Origin: Streptomyces sp. NRRL B-1140
Lineage (GTDB): Bacteria > Actinomycetota > Actinomycetes > Streptomycetales > Streptomycetaceae
Assembly (NCBI RefSeq): GCF_001280065.1
Contig: NZ_LGEA01000136.1
Span: 124,001 to 188,000, forward strand
Length of the DNA stretch: 64,000 nucleotides
Direction: 5' to 3'
Below the pieces are notes generated by a model. It was given only the letters and a program-made list of their open reading frames with translations. It did not search any database and was not told the origin of the DNA. Numbering within the stretch: position 1 is the stretch's first letter; each line of letters opens with the position of its first letter. Both the position numbers and the translations under genes were made by a program. Positions 43,262 through 52,966 of the stretch are shown in pieces.

Positions 43262-44527
43262 TCACCGCGGCAGCGGTAGCAGCCTGTCCGGCCCTCTCTG
43301 CTGCGCCTCGCGCAGCTTGGCGCGCAGTTTCTGCTCCTTCTCGGACAGGGGTCCGGGCGCGACGGGCGGTGGTACGCCCTGGACCGTCTCTCCCGGCGGT
43401 ACCGGCGGCTCGTAGTGGGTGGGGGCCGTGCGGACGGTGAGGGCGGTGGTGCCGATCAGGGCGACCGTGAAGGCGATGGCGGCCCTGGTCCACAAGCGTG
43501 CCCGGCGTTCGCCGCCCCTGCGCACGACCGGCGGTTTGGCGGCCCGCAGCCCCTCGGCGGAGGCCAGCTCGACCAGTCGCCAGTGCAGCGTCTCCGGGTC
43601 CGCGAGCTCCGGCAGCCGCCCGGCCAGTGCCTCGCGCGCGTGGACCAGCCGGTTCGCGGCCGCACGGGTGCTGGCCTCCGACTCCGCAGCCGTCTCCGGC
43701 AGGCCGAGTCCGACCCCGTCGTAGAGCACCAGCGTGCGGCGGTAGCAGGGCGGAAGCGTCAGCAGGGCGTCCATAAGGGCCCGGTCGAACGGGTCGGACG
43801 GTGGTGGTTCCGGGAGCCGGAAGCGCCGCCGGAGCCGGTTCCACGGGGAGAGCGCGCACTCGTACGCCATCGCGCGCACCCAGCCCGCCGGGTCGCGGTC
43901 GCGGGCCACCTCGGGCCAGCGCTGCCATGCGATCCGGAAGGCCCGCTCCACCGATTCCCGGGCCGGTCCGCGACGGCCGGTCAGCAGATAGGTCTGCCGT
44001 ACGAGCGCGGGGGCGCAGAAGGTGTACAGCGCGTCGAAGGCCTGATCGGGTGTCAGAGCGGTGACGGCGTCGCCCGGCCGGCGCGGCGGCGTGGTGCGCG
44101 GGCGCTCGGCGGGGAGGACGCGGTGTCCGTGCGGGACGGGGGTGTGGCTGCGGTCGGGGACGGTGACGGGGCCCCGGCCCCGGTCCTTGGCGGCGGGCCG
44201 TTTCCGGCCGGTGGCCGCGGCCTTGCGCCGGGCCCGTGGGGAGCGGTGCGCCGACGCGGCCCCGGGTGAGGGATCCGGGGTCTCGGAGTCGGCGGCCCCC
44301 GGCCGACGGGGCGTCACCTCCGCCTCGCCGCCCAGTGCATGGAGCAGCTTCGTGTACTTCTCCCCGGTGCGGCCGCGTGGCGTGGAGCGGCCGGTCTCCC
44401 ACCCGCGCACCGTCTCGCTGGTCACGCCCACCCGGGAGGCCAGCTGAGCCCGCGTCAGCGAGGCGGCCTCGCGCAGGCGTCGGCGTTCCTTGGGCGGCGG
44501 GAGCGGCAGGGCAGGGCTCTGCGTCAC
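43262..44527 (-). CDS. XRE helix-turn-helix / sigma-factor-like fusion with membrane anchor
   Basis: 421 aa. Residues 12-70 form a Cro/CI-type HTH ([20 protein letters not shown] followed by [13 protein letters not shown]). After a basic Pro/Arg-rich linker, residues about 160-300 resemble ECF sigma regions 2 and 4: [40 protein letters not shown] and [12 protein letters not shown], then [20 protein letters not shown] with [10 protein letters not shown] as the region 4 helix-turn-helix. A single transmembrane helix ([19 protein letters not shown], about 340) and a short Pro/Arg tail end the protein. GTG start 44527 with GGAGG nine bases upstream. It is divergent from the PerM-like gene. Whether it binds core RNA polymerase is unclear; a membrane-held regulator is my inference. 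Confidence 0.75.
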   Translation of the reverse strand: MTQSPALPLPPPKERRRLREAASLTRAQLASRVGVTSETVRGWETGRSTPRGRTGEKYTKLLHALGGEAEVTPRRPGAADSETPDPSPGAASAHRSPRARRKAAATGRKRPAAKDRGRGPVTVPDRSHTPVPHGHRVLPAERPRTTPPRRPGDAVTALTPDQAFDALYTFCAPALVRQTYLLTGRRGPARESVERAFRIAWQRWPEVARDRDPAGWVRAMAYECALSPWNRLRRRFRLPEPPPSDPFDRALMDALLTLPPCYRRTLVLYDGVGLGLPETAAESEASTRAAANRLVHAREALAGRLPELADPETLHWRLVELASAEGLRAAKPPVVRRGGERRARLWTRAAIAFTVALIGTTALTVRTAPTHYEPPVPPGETVQGVPPPVAPGPLSEKEQKLRAKLREAQQRGPDRLLPLPR

Positions 44528-44632
44528 CGGGCTCGCCTCCGTCCGGACAAGTACATAACCGTATTTTTAGCGACACAGCGAGGGTTCGCCTGTTACGCCG
44601 GTAAAGCGCGTGTCGTTGGGAGCATGGCGGTC

Positions 44633-46375
44633 GTGAACGAGATGACCGCTCGCCGACGTTCGCCGTCACCCCTGCTCACCCGGATGCGCCACCGTTCCCC
44701 CGGACTGGGCGACGGCTTCATGGGGGGCGCGCTCGCCGCGGGCCTCGGGCTCGCGTCGTTCGCCGTGCTCGTGACGCTGTTGTGGATCAGCTCGCCGTAC
44801 CCGGACAGCGGGCCCGGTGGCGCCATGCACGTGGCGGCGGCGCTCTGGCTGCTGGCCCACGGCGCCGAGTTGGTCCGCACCGACACGCTCTCCGGCGTCC
44901 CCGCCCCCCTCGGCCTGTCACCCCTGCTGCTGCTCGCACTGCCGGTGTGGCTGCTGCACCGGGCGGCTCGGGACGCCACGGACGGTGGGGGCGGGGGCGA
45001 GGGCGACGACCTCGGGTGGGACGCCGAGGAGGGCACTGTTCCGTCCCTGGTCTCCGCCCGCACGGCGTGGGCGGGCGTGGTCCTCGGCTACCTCGCCGTC
45101 GCCACGCCCGCCGCCCTCTACGCCGCGGGCGGTGTGCTGCGGCCGTCGTGGGTGTGGGTGGGGGTGTGCGTTCCGCTGGTCGCCGTCGTGGCGGCGGGGG
45201 CGGGCGTGTGGTCGGCGTACGGCCGTCCCGGCCGGCCGCTGCGGCACCTGCTGGGCGTGCTGCCGCCGGGAGTACGCCCGCTGGTGCTCGGCCCGGGCAG
45301 GCGCCCGGGCCTCGCCGTCCGGGCCGCGGCGGCCGGGGCGGCGGTGCTGCTCGGAGGCGGCGCGCTGCTGGTGGTGGTGTCGCTGGTCTGGCACGGTGCG
45401 ACGACCCAGGCGGGGCTGCTCCGGCTGACCGAGGGGTGGTCGGGGCGGTTCGCCGTGCTGCTGCTGTGCGCGGCCCTCGTCCCGAACGCGGCGGTGTGGG
45501 GCGCCGCCTACGCCCTCGGCCCCGGTTTCACCCTCGGCGCGGGCCATGCGGTCGGCCCGCTGGCCTCGGCGCCTGCTCCGCTCCTGCCGCCGTTTCCGCT
45601 GCTGGCGGCGGTGCCGGAGGCCGGGCAGGGGACGCCGGTGCACTGGGCGGCCGGGGCGGTACCGCTGGCCGCCGGGCTGGTGGTGGGCTGGACGGTGGCG
45701 AAGGGGGCGGCGTCCGGGGAGCGCGGCGGGACGCGGCCGGGTGGTCCGCGGGCCGTGCCGTGGTCGGCCGGCCGCACCGTCCGGGCCGCCGCACTGGCGT
45801 CTGTCCTGTGCGCGGCCGTGCTCGCGGGCCTGGCCGCGCTGTCGGGCGGCCCGCTCGGTTCTGGCGTGCTGTCCCGCTTCGGCCCCGTGTGGTGGCAGGT
45901 CGCCGCCGCGACGCTGGCCTGGCTGGGCCTGCTGGCGATCCCCACGGCGGTGGGAGGCCGGGCCTGGCGGTGCCGGACGCCCGGGCCGGACGAGCCGATG
46001 GCCGGCGGACAGCGCGAGAAGGCGGCCGCAGGGCGGACCCGGAAGGGCGGCGGCCGCGGCACGTTCACACCCACCGGAGCAGCGGGGAACGCGGGGGTGG
46101 CCGGGGGCACGGAAGCCGCTGAGGGTGCTCGGGGAGGCGATGCGCCCGGTGGCGGAGGCGGTCCCGCCCCGGACACCCGCTACGCTCCCTGCGCCCCCTA
46201 CACATCCTGGGAGTACGACGCCCTGCAGGACCATGACGGGGACTTCGCGCTCTACGACTTCCTGACGCCCGATCCGGGCCCGGGCCGGTACGGAAGCCCC
46301 GCCCCGTACGACAGTCCGGCCCCGTACGAAAACCCCTCCCCGCCCGACCGGTCCTTCCCGCCGGAGATCCCCTGA
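44633..46375 (+). CDS. DUF6350 membrane protein, PerM (Rv0955) homologue
   Basis: 580 aa from GTG 44633, preferred because GGGAG lies ten bases upstream; ATG 44624 or 44642 are alternatives. About nine to ten transmembrane helices (for example [23 protein letters not shown] and [19 protein letters not shown]) are followed by a low-complexity Gly/Pro/Tyr cytoplasmic tail ([18 protein letters not shown]). Position between sucCD and purNH matches the mycobacterial order sucC-sucD-...-Rv0955-purN-purH. Rv0955/PerM is described as supporting cell division and persistence. A role in septation here is inference from that homology. Confidence 0.8.
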   Translation: MNEMTARRRSPSPLLTRMRHRSPGLGDGFMGGALAAGLGLASFAVLVTLLWISSPYPDSGPGGAMHVAAALWLLAHGAELVRTDTLSGVPAPLGLSPLLLLALPVWLLHRAARDATDGGGGGEGDDLGWDAEEGTVPSLVSARTAWAGVVLGYLAVATPAALYAAGGVLRPSWVWVGVCVPLVAVVAAGAGVWSAYGRPGRPLRHLLGVLPPGVRPLVLGPGRRPGLAVRAAAAGAAVLLGGGALLVVVSLVWHGATTQAGLLRLTEGWSGRFAVLLLCAALVPNAAVWGAAYALGPGFTLGAGHAVGPLASAPAPLLPPFPLLAAVPEAGQGTPVHWAAGAVPLAAGLVVGWTVAKGAASGERGGTRPGGPRAVPWSAGRTVRAAALASVLCAAVLAGLAALSGGPLGSGVLSRFGPVWWQVAAATLAWLGLLAIPTAVGGRAWRCRTPGPDEPMAGGQREKAAAGRTRKGGGRGTFTPTGAAGNAGVAGGTEAAEGARGGDAPGGGGGPAPDTRYAPCAPYTSWEYDALQDHDGDFALYDFLTPDPGPGRYGSPAPYDSPAPYENPSPPDRSFPPEIP

Positions 46376-46379
46376 AGCG

Positions 46380-47168
46380 TCAGTCGTTCGTCCCCAGCAC
46401 CCCGCGGAGCTCCTCCGGTAGAAGCCTGGAACAGGACTGCTTCGCCTCGTTGGTGAGGGCGTCGTTGGTGCAGGTGTAGTAGTCGCGGTAGACCAGCTGC
46501 GCCGTGAAGGACGCGGCGACCAGGGCGATCGCCAGGGACGCCGTGACCAGGCCGCTCACCGCGGCCGTCGTCTGCGGGCGGCCGCCGCCCTGCTGCTCGG
46601 GGGCGGGGGAGTCCGGGTCGGCGGGCTTGCGGGGCCCCGCGCGCAGGGAGCTGATGGCCCAGTAGAGCGCGAGCGCGCCGAGCAGCAGCGCGACGTAGGG
46701 CCAGCTGAAGAGGGCGAAGAAGAAAGCCCACATGCCCGACAGCAGGGCATAGCGCGCCCGGCGCTGCGCGGGATCCGTCGGGTCCCAGCGCGGGTTCGGG
46801 CCGCCGCCCTTGGGGCCGCCGCCCTGGCCCTCGGGACCGCCGTGGGGACGCTCACCGAAACCGCCGTGGGAGCGGCCGGGCTGCTGGTCGCTCCACCGGC
46901 TGCCCCACGGGGAACGGCCGCCGTCCTCCCCGTTCGACGAGTCCTCTCCCGACGGGCGTCGCGGCTGCCAGGGCCGGTCCGGCGTGCCCTCGGGCGGCGG
47001 GGCGAAGGGATTGTCCTCCTGGGACCCGCGGCCCTTGCGGTCCTCGCCGTCGCCCGAAGGCGCGTCGGGCGGCGAGCTGGGGCGCTCCCGCAGCAGTACG
47101 GCGCCGCGCTCCCCTCCCTGCGGCGACGGCTGGGGGAACGTGAGGAGTCGCAGGCTGCGGTCCGGCAT
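46380..47168 (-). CDS. Membrane protein with disordered N-terminus, purN-adjacent
   Basis: 262 aa. The N-terminal 130 residues are disordered (rich in Gly, Pro, Ser, Asp, Arg, Gln; [20 protein letters not shown]). Then come helices [36 protein letters not shown] and [21 protein letters not shown]. The C-terminus [24 protein letters not shown] has two cysteines that could form a disulfide outside. The start at ATG 47168 is a best guess; GGGAAG lies about 15 bases upstream. It is tail to tail with the PerM-like gene (5 bases between stops). No family recognised. Confidence 0.65.
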   Translation of the reverse strand: MPDRSLRLLTFPQPSPQGGERGAVLLRERPSSPPDAPSGDGEDRKGRGSQEDNPFAPPPEGTPDRPWQPRRPSGEDSSNGEDGGRSPWGSRWSDQQPGRSHGGFGERPHGGPEGQGGGPKGGGPNPRWDPTDPAQRRARYALLSGMWAFFFALFSWPYVALLLGALALYWAISSLRAGPRKPADPDSPAPEQQGGGRPQTTAAVSGLVTASLAIALVAASFTAQLVYRDYYTCTNDALTNEAKQSCSRLLPEELRGVLGTND

Positions 47169-47472
47169 CAAGTGAGCGTCTTCCCGTTGGTGAGGAGGAA
47201 TGAGTGGACAGAACGGAACGGCGTCGGACCCGGGTCCGTCACCTCCTGAACGCACCACGCCCGGACGTCGTTCCCGGCCCGGCTCCGTCCAGACGCTACC
47301 TTCCGGCCCTGCCCCCGTCCCGTGGGGGCCGTCCGGTGTGCCGGTATCGTTGCTGACGGTCGGCCGGTTCGTAGGCTTCCCCGTATCCGGGGAGGCAAAG
47401 CATTCGTATGAATGCACAAAGCGCTGCGTGCCGTCCACCCTGGACAGACGCTCCCCCGAGAAAGGCCTCACC
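47169..47472 (+). promoter_or_regulatory. Divergent region with structured purN leader
   Basis: 304 bases between the membrane protein (minus) and purN (plus). Three hairpins follow each other upstream of purN: GCTTCCCCG/CGGGGAGGC at 47375-47396, GCATTC-GTAT-GAATGC at 47400-47415, and GTCCA-CCC-TGGAC at 47433-47445. The last ends 27 bases before the purN start. They may form a regulatory 5' leader; no known riboswitch core is recognised. Confidence 0.4.
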
Positions 47473-48111
47473 GTGGCCGCCAATCCCGTGGCCCCGCGCG
47501 CCAAGCGCCTCGTCGTGCTGGTCTCCGGATCCGGCACCAACCTGCAGGCGCTGCTCGACGAGATCGCCGCCGTCGGCGCGCAGGCCTACGGGGCCGAGGT
47601 CGTGGCCGTCGGCGCGGACCGCGAGGGCATCGAGGGACTGGCGCGTGCCGAGCGCGCGGGACTGCCGACCTTCGTGTGCAAGGTCAAGGACCACGGCAGC
47701 CGCGAGGAGTGGGACGCCGCCCTCGCCGAGGCCGTCGCCGCGCACGAGCCGGACCTCGTCGTCTCCGCCGGGTTCATGAAGATCGTCGGCAAGGAGTTCC
47801 TCGCGCGGTTCGGGGGGCGGTTCGTCAACACCCACCCCGCCCTGCTGCCCAGTTTCCCGGGAGCCCACGGTGTGCGGGACGCGCTCGCGTACGGCGCCAA
47901 GGTCACCGGCTGCACCGTCCACTTCGTCGACGACGGCGTCGACACCGGGCCGATCATCGCGCAGGGCGTGGTGGAGATCCGGGACGAGGACGACGAAGGC
48001 GCTCTGCACGAGCGCATCAAGGAAGTCGAGCGAAGGCTGCTCGTCGAGGTCGTGGGGCGCCTCGCCCGCAACGGCTATCGCATTGAGGGACGAAAGGTAG
48101 TTATCCAGTGA
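47473..48111 (+). CDS. purN: Phosphoribosylglycinamide formyltransferase
   Basis: 212 aa, full-length PurN. It transfers a formyl group from 10-formyl-THF to GAR in step 3 of purine synthesis. It shows [18 protein letters not shown] (phosphate binding), the catalytic Asn/His region [21 protein letters not shown], and the Asp in [18 protein letters not shown] 47473 follows GAGAAAGG and gives the normal N-terminus. purH overlaps by four bases (GTGA), so they are coupled. folD downstream in the window supplies the one-carbon donor. Confidence 0.96.
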   Translation: MAANPVAPRAKRLVVLVSGSGTNLQALLDEIAAVGAQAYGAEVVAVGADREGIEGLARAERAGLPTFVCKVKDHGSREEWDAALAEAVAAHEPDLVVSAGFMKIVGKEFLARFGGRFVNTHPALLPSFPGAHGVRDALAYGAKVTGCTVHFVDDGVDTGPIIAQGVVEIRDEDDEGALHERIKEVERRLLVEVVGRLARNGYRIEGRKVVIQ

Positions 48112-49670
48112 CCGCCGAGAGCAACAAGCGGCCCCTTCGCCGGGCGCTCGTCAGCGTCTACGACAAGACCGGGCTCGAGGACCTCGCGCGCGGGCTCCAC
48201 GAGGCCGGGGTCGAGCTCGTCTCCACCGGCTCCACCGCCGCGAAGATCGCCGCTGCCGGCGTCCCCGTCACCAAGGTCGAGGAGCTCACCGGCTTCCCCG
48301 AGTGCCTGGACGGCCGCGTGAAGACGCTGCATCCGCGCGTGCACGCCGGCATCCTCGCCGACCTGCGCCTGGACAGCCACCGCGAGCAGCTCGCCGAGCT
48401 GGGTGTCGAGCCGTTCGACCTCGTCGTCGTCAACCTCTACCCGTTCCGCGAGACCGTCGCCTCCGGTGCCACGCCCGACGAGTGCGTCGAGCAGATCGAC
48501 ATCGGCGGCCCCTCGATGGTCCGCGCCGCCGCCAAGAACCACCCCTCGGTCGCGGTCGTCACCAGCCCGGCCCGCTACGCCGACGTGCTCAAGGCCGTCC
48601 AGGGCGGCGGCTTCGACCTCACCACCCGCAAGCGGCTGGCCGCCGAGGCCTTCCAGCACACGGCCGCCTACGACGTCGCCGTCGCCTCCTGGTTCGCCTC
48701 CTCCTACGCCCCGGTCGACGAGTCGCAGTTCCCCGACTTCCTCGGCGCCACCTGGGAGCGCGAACACACCCTGCGCTACGGCGAGAACCCGCACCAGCCC
48801 GCGGCTCTCTACGTCTCCGGGACGGGCGGCCTCGCCCAGGCCGAGCAGCTGCACGGCAAGGAGATGTCGTACAACAACTACACGGACACGGACGCCGCCC
48901 GCCGTGCCGCGTACGACCACACCGAGCCCGCTGTCGCGATCATCAAGCACGCCAACCCGTGCGGCATCGCGATCGGCGCGGACGTCGCCGAGGCGCACCG
49001 CAAGGCGCACGCGTGCGACCCGCTGTCGGCGTTCGGCGGCGTGATCGCGGTCAACCGCCCGGTCAGCAAGGAGATGGCGGAGCAGGTCGCGGAGATCTTC
49101 ACCGAGGTCATCGTCGCGCCCGGCTACGAGGACGGGGCCCTGGAGGCCCTCACCAAGAAGAAGAACATCCGCGTGCTGCGCTGCGCCGACGCGCCCGCCG
49201 CGCCCGTCGAGGTCAAGCCCATCGACGGCGGTGCGCTGCTGCAGGTCACCGACCGCCTCCAGGCCGACGGCGACGACCCGGCCAACTGGACGCTGGCGAC
49301 CGGCGAGGCGCTGAACGCCGACGAGCTGGCCGAGCTGGCGTTCGCCTGGAAGGCCTGCCGCGCGGTGAAGTCCAACGCGATCCTGCTCGCCAAGGACGGT
49401 GCCTCGGTGGGCGTCGGCATGGGGCAGGTCAACCGCGTGGACTCCGCGAAGCTGGCCGTGGAGCGGGCCGGTGCCGAGCGGGCCGCGGGTGCGTACGCCG
49501 CGTCCGACGCGTTCTTCCCCTTCCCGGACGGCCTGGAGATCCTCACCGAGGCCGGAGTGAAGGCCGTGGTGCAGCCCGGCGGTTCCGTCCGAGACGAACT
49601 GGTCGTCGAGGCCGCGCAGAAGGCCGGCGTCACCATGTACTTCACGGGGACGCGGCACTTCTTCCACTGA
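48108..49670 (+). CDS. purH: Bifunctional AICAR transformylase / IMP cyclohydrolase
   Basis: 520 aa. The N-terminal IMP cyclohydrolase domain (about 10-195) has [56 protein letters not shown]. The C-terminal AICAR transformylase has [15 protein letters not shown], the Lys-His catalytic motif [13 protein letters not shown], and ends [13 protein letters not shown], the usual terminus. It catalyses the last two steps to IMP. GTG start overlaps the purN stop. A 13-bp hairpin follows the stop by 11 bases. Confidence 0.97.
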   Translation: MTAESNKRPLRRALVSVYDKTGLEDLARGLHEAGVELVSTGSTAAKIAAAGVPVTKVEELTGFPECLDGRVKTLHPRVHAGILADLRLDSHREQLAELGVEPFDLVVVNLYPFRETVASGATPDECVEQIDIGGPSMVRAAAKNHPSVAVVTSPARYADVLKAVQGGGFDLTTRKRLAAEAFQHTAAYDVAVASWFASSYAPVDESQFPDFLGATWEREHTLRYGENPHQPAALYVSGTGGLAQAEQLHGKEMSYNNYTDTDAARRAAYDHTEPAVAIIKHANPCGIAIGADVAEAHRKAHACDPLSAFGGVIAVNRPVSKEMAEQVAEIFTEVIVAPGYEDGALEALTKKKNIRVLRCADAPAAPVEVKPIDGGALLQVTDRLQADGDDPANWTLATGEALNADELAELAFAWKACRAVKSNAILLAKDGASVGVGMGQVNRVDSAKLAVERAGAERAAGAYAASDAFFPFPDGLEILTEAGVKAVVQPGGSVRDELVVEAAQKAGVTMYFTGTRHFFH

Positions 49671-49681
49671 GCCCGGCGGCG

Positions 49682-49713
49682 GAGCGGGCCGGCGTCGGAG
49701 CCGGCCCGCTCCC
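49682..49713. terminator. Terminator after purH
   Basis: GGAGCGGGCCGGC (49682-49694) pairs perfectly with GCCGGCCCGCTCC (49701-49713), 13 bp with a 6-base loop, between purH and the convergent kinase gene. Confidence 0.85.
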
Positions 49714-49846
49714 TACCGCGTGGGACTCAGCCGTCGACCCTGGTACCGCCCGATCTCCAGCGAAGGTTCCTATCCAGAACCTGACGAAGCACTACCAGGG
49801 CCGGCGGGCTTCGGTCTGTGCCGCTGCCGGGGGCGGCGGCCACAGC

Positions 49847-51598
49847 TCACTTCGCACTGCGCAGTGCGGCCCACGTCTCGGGTCCGACCTTGCCGTTCGG
49901 GTTCAGTTCCCCGGCCCGCTGGAACGCCCGCACCGCCGCGTCGGTGTCCTTGCCGAACCGACCGTCCCCGTCCCCGCCGCCCAGGTCGTAGCCGCGTCGG
50001 GTCAGCATGCACTGCACCTGCACGACACGCGGGCCGCTGTCGCCGCGACGGGTGAGTTCGGTGCCGGAGTAGGAGGTGCACTCGGAGAGCCAGGGCGGGG
50101 TGGCGGACTGCGTCGCGGTACTGGTGGACGTGGGGGCCGGTGTGCCGCCGTCGCTGTCGGTATCGCCGTTGCCGGAGGTCGCGGTGGCGCCACCGTCGGG
50201 GGCGGTCCCTGCTCCGCCGGCACCGCCCGCCGACCCGGAGGCACCGCTGTCGGCCTCCTCCCGTGCCCCCGCCCGCGTGCCTGACTGCTTCTCTTCGAGG
50301 GCCGAGGGCGAGGTGGAGGAGCTGGGCGGGACCGATGCCGGTCCGTCGAGGCGGGTGACGTCGCCGGAGGCCCTCGGCGAGGCGATCGCGCTGTGGTCGC
50401 GCTCCGGGCGAAGGAGGAAGAAGGCGCCCGCGGCCACCGCCGCCGTGGCCAGGACGGCCGCGACAGCGAGCCAGGTCGCCTTTCGCTCACGGCGGTCGGC
50501 GTGATCGCCGGTGGGGGACACGGCCGGGGCGGAGGGCGTGTGCTGAGCGGGCCGTGTCGCAGGGCGGCCCTGCCGTCCCGGCGGCGTCGGTGCACGGAAG
50601 CGGCTGGTCCCCTCGGCGGCGGAACGTTCCAGCAGTTCACAGGCCTGCTGCCGGGTGAGCAACCGGGTGGCCAGCGGTTCCTGCCAGGAAGGAGGGGCGC
50701 CGTCGCCACGCGCCGCGGCCGTGTCGATCAACTGCTGGGGGGTGGGCCGCCCGGACGGGTCCTTGGCGAGGCAGGCGGACAGCAGCGCGGCCAGCGCGGG
50801 GTCGGCGGCCGTCAGTCCGGCCATGACCTCTCGTCTGGGCTCTTCGAAGGCGACCCGGTGCATGACGTCCACGCCCGTGCCGTCGCCGAACGGGGCGCGC
50901 CCGGTCGCGGCGTAGACGATCGTGCAGGCGAGGGAGAAGACGTCGGAGGCGGTGTCGCAGCGGCCTTCGCGCAGATACTCGGGCGCCATGTAGGCAGGCG
51001 TGCCGACCCGGTTGCCGGACGTGGTGATCGAACTGCTGTCGACGGCCCGCGCGATGCCGAAGTCGATGACGTGCGCGCCCTGCGGCGACAGGATCACGTT
51101 GGACGGCTTGAGATCCCGGTGCACGACCCCGGCGGCGTCCAGCGCCGACAGCGACCGCCCCAGCTCTGCCACCAGCCGCCACACCCCGGCCGGCTCGAGG
51201 GCGCCGCACGTGCGGACGGCGTCGGCGACGCTGAGGCCGGGCAGGTACTGCGCCGCCATCCACAACAACTCGTCCTCGAACCCGCTGCCGAGCAGGTGAG
51301 GCGCGTGCGGCGTACGCAGCCGCGTGTGCAGAGAGGCCTCCCGCTCGAAACGACGCCGGAACCGGGAATCTTCGGCGTACTCGGGGCGGATGACCTTGAC
51401 CGCGGCGAGAGTGGGGGTGTTGTCGGCGGGGCGGGCGAGGTAGACGCGGCCCATGCCGCCGCTGCCGAGCAGCCCGAGGGGTAAGTAGGGCCCGATCCGC
51501 TCCGGGTCTCTGGAACGTAAAGGGCTCGCGCCGGCCTGCTCCAACGTGGCGTTCCCGGACGCCGGGGAGTGCGGTGGCATCGGCTGTTGGTCTGACAT
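49847..51598 (-). CDS. Ser/Thr protein kinase with extracellular peptidoglycan-binding domain
   Basis: 583 aa. The kinase domain (about 35-300) is complete: GLLGSGGMGRVYLA loop, AAVKVIRP with the conserved Lys, HRDLKPSNVIL catalytic loop, DFGIARA, and GTPAYMAPEY. A Pro/Arg linker leads to one transmembrane helix at about 375 (WLAVAAVLATAAVAAGAFFLL). A Ser/Gly/Thr-rich stalk of about 120 residues is followed by a C-terminal PG_binding_1-type domain: GPRVVQVQCMLTRRGYDLGG, DGRFGKDTDAAVRAFQRAGEL, GKVGPETWAAL. This topology replaces the PASTA repeats of PknB with another muropeptide-sensing module. The start codon is ATG 51598. Targets are unknown. Confidence 0.93.
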   Translation of the reverse strand: MSDQQPMPPHSPASGNATLEQAGASPLRSRDPERIGPYLPLGLLGSGGMGRVYLARPADNTPTLAAVKVIRPEYAEDSRFRRRFEREASLHTRLRTPHAPHLLGSGFEDELLWMAAQYLPGLSVADAVRTCGALEPAGVWRLVAELGRSLSALDAAGVVHRDLKPSNVILSPQGAHVIDFGIARAVDSSSITTSGNRVGTPAYMAPEYLREGRCDTASDVFSLACTIVYAATGRAPFGDGTGVDVMHRVAFEEPRREVMAGLTAADPALAALLSACLAKDPSGRPTPQQLIDTAAARGDGAPPSWQEPLATRLLTRQQACELLERSAAEGTSRFRAPTPPGRQGRPATRPAQHTPSAPAVSPTGDHADRRERKATWLAVAAVLATAAVAAGAFFLLRPERDHSAIASPRASGDVTRLDGPASVPPSSSTSPSALEEKQSGTRAGAREEADSGASGSAGGAGGAGTAPDGGATATSGNGDTDSDGGTPAPTSTSTATQSATPPWLSECTSYSGTELTRRGDSGPRVVQVQCMLTRRGYDLGGGDGDGRFGKDTDAAVRAFQRAGELNPNGKVGPETWAALRSAK

Positions 51599-52113
51599 GG
51601 GTCCCCCGATGTGCTGCGGTCAAGCAACGAGCAATCGCACGGCAGTTTGACCGAAGGCTACCGTCCACACGAACGGTCCGCCGGGGGTCCGATGGGCCTC
51701 AGATCACTTGTGTGGTGGGGTACATGCGCAGTCAGCCGTGAACCGACCGGCCGGTCGCCCGGCAGGTCCTCGTGCGGCCGGGGTGCGATCCAGCGCAGGT
51801 AGCGGCCCATTGCCGGGGCCCGAGCCGCTCCCACCGCTGTTCCCGCCACCGGCCCAGACGCTGCTGCCGTGGACGAGGGCGGCCAGGGCCCTCAACGCCC
51901 CGGCCAGGACGGCCGCGACGGACCGGCGGCGCAGGCGGGCGACGGGCGGGGCGCAGACGGGGCAGGCGTCCTGCTGTGCAAGGTGCTCTCCCCGGGCCTG
52001 AACAGCTACCACCGTCAGACTGGGGCGACGCACCAGGGCCGTGCCCCCCACGTACGGGTGGGACACGGCCCTTGGAAGTGTTCGGCGTTGACCGGTCCTG
52101 CCGGCCGGCCCGC
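51599..52113. other. 515-base stretch without a convincing gene
   Basis: On the minus strand an open frame (about 51704-52040) contains CPVCAPP and would give roughly 105 residues from a GTG. It has neither a ribosome site nor recognisable similarity, so I do not call it. A terminator for the gene at 52114 lies at 52035-52072. The rest shows nothing I can name. Confidence 0.4.
52035..52072 (-). terminator. Terminator of the gene ending at 52114
   Basis: AGGGCCGTG (52035-52043) pairs with CACGGCCCT (52064-52072); the inner CCCAC/GTGGG also pair, giving about 14 bp in total with one interruption. Confidence 0.7.
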
Positions 52114-52692
52114 TCAGTAGCGGGGGCGGTTGAACCAGGCCTTGCCGTTGGCGTTGCCGACGAACACCGCGACCAGGACGGCCAGGACGGTGTGCACCAG
52201 GCCGACGAGGATGAAGGGGTAGATGCCGAGGACCGCCGTGATGATGGCGAAGACCAGGATCGTGACCCGGGCGCCGTTGCCGCCGTTCTTGAACTTCGTC
52301 GCCAGGACGGCCGCGAACACCAGCCAGGCCAGGCCGAAGACCACGTAGCCCCAGATCACGCCGGTCGAGTTGCCGACCAGGTCCTGGAAGGCGGTGTCGT
52401 CCTTGAGGGACTCCTCGTCCTTCGCGGCGTTCAGGGCCGCGGCGGCGAACGCGAAGACGGCGATGCCGACGACCTGGAGACCGACGATGACCCACATCAT
52501 CACGCGCGCCGCGCTCACCGAGCCGGGCATCGTGGTCGGCGCGGCGGGGCCGCCGTAGGGGGACACCGGAGGGGCCTGCGGGTAGCCGTATCCGGGAGCC
52601 TGCCCCTGGTCCTGCGGGTAACCGTAGCCCGGCTGCTGCGGCTGCTGCCCCTGGGGAGCGCCGTAGGGGTTGTTCGGGTCGCCGTAGCTCAT
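52114..52692 (-). CDS. Membrane protein with Pro/Gln/Gly/Tyr-rich N-terminus
   Basis: 192 aa. The first 55 residues are disordered repeats (GQQPQQPGYGYPQ, APGYGYPQAPPVSPYGG), a pattern common in actinobacterial small membrane proteins. Four hydrophobic segments follow: VMMWVIVGLQVVGIAVFAFAAA, STGVIWGYVVFGLAWLVFAAVL, ARVTILVFAIITAVLGIYPF, and VLAVLVAVFVGNANGKAWF. ATG 52692 follows GGAGGAAAG. I do not recognise a named family with certainty. It is divergent from folD with 274 bases between. Confidence 0.8.
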   Translation of the reverse strand: MSYGDPNNPYGAPQGQQPQQPGYGYPQDQGQAPGYGYPQAPPVSPYGGPAAPTTMPGSVSAARVMMWVIVGLQVVGIAVFAFAAAALNAAKDEESLKDDTAFQDLVGNSTGVIWGYVVFGLAWLVFAAVLATKFKNGGNGARVTILVFAIITAVLGIYPFILVGLVHTVLAVLVAVFVGNANGKAWFNRPRY

Positions 52693-52966
52693 GGGGGACT
52701 TTCCTCCGTTGGTCCTGGTGCGGGGACGACGCGTGACATCCGCACGGAGGAAATCTTCAGTATTGCGACCGTCCCCCCGTTGAGCTGCCCGCGGCACTTG
52801 TCGGCTCATCGTTCTGCACCACTGACCGGCTTGTCCAGCCGCATTCCCGATGTGTTGTGCAAGTGCAACATCGCTGATCATGGGCGGATACGGGGCGAGG
52901 GGCCCCGCGGTGCCCGGATTGCGGTCGGATTGGAACCGTGGCGGGGTCATCCGCGAGGATGGGGCC

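Noticed and set aside
51704..52040. Minus-strand ORF of about 105 residues with CPVC
   Set aside because: No ribosome site, no homology recognised, and a terminator lies at its upstream edge. It may be chance in GC-rich DNA.
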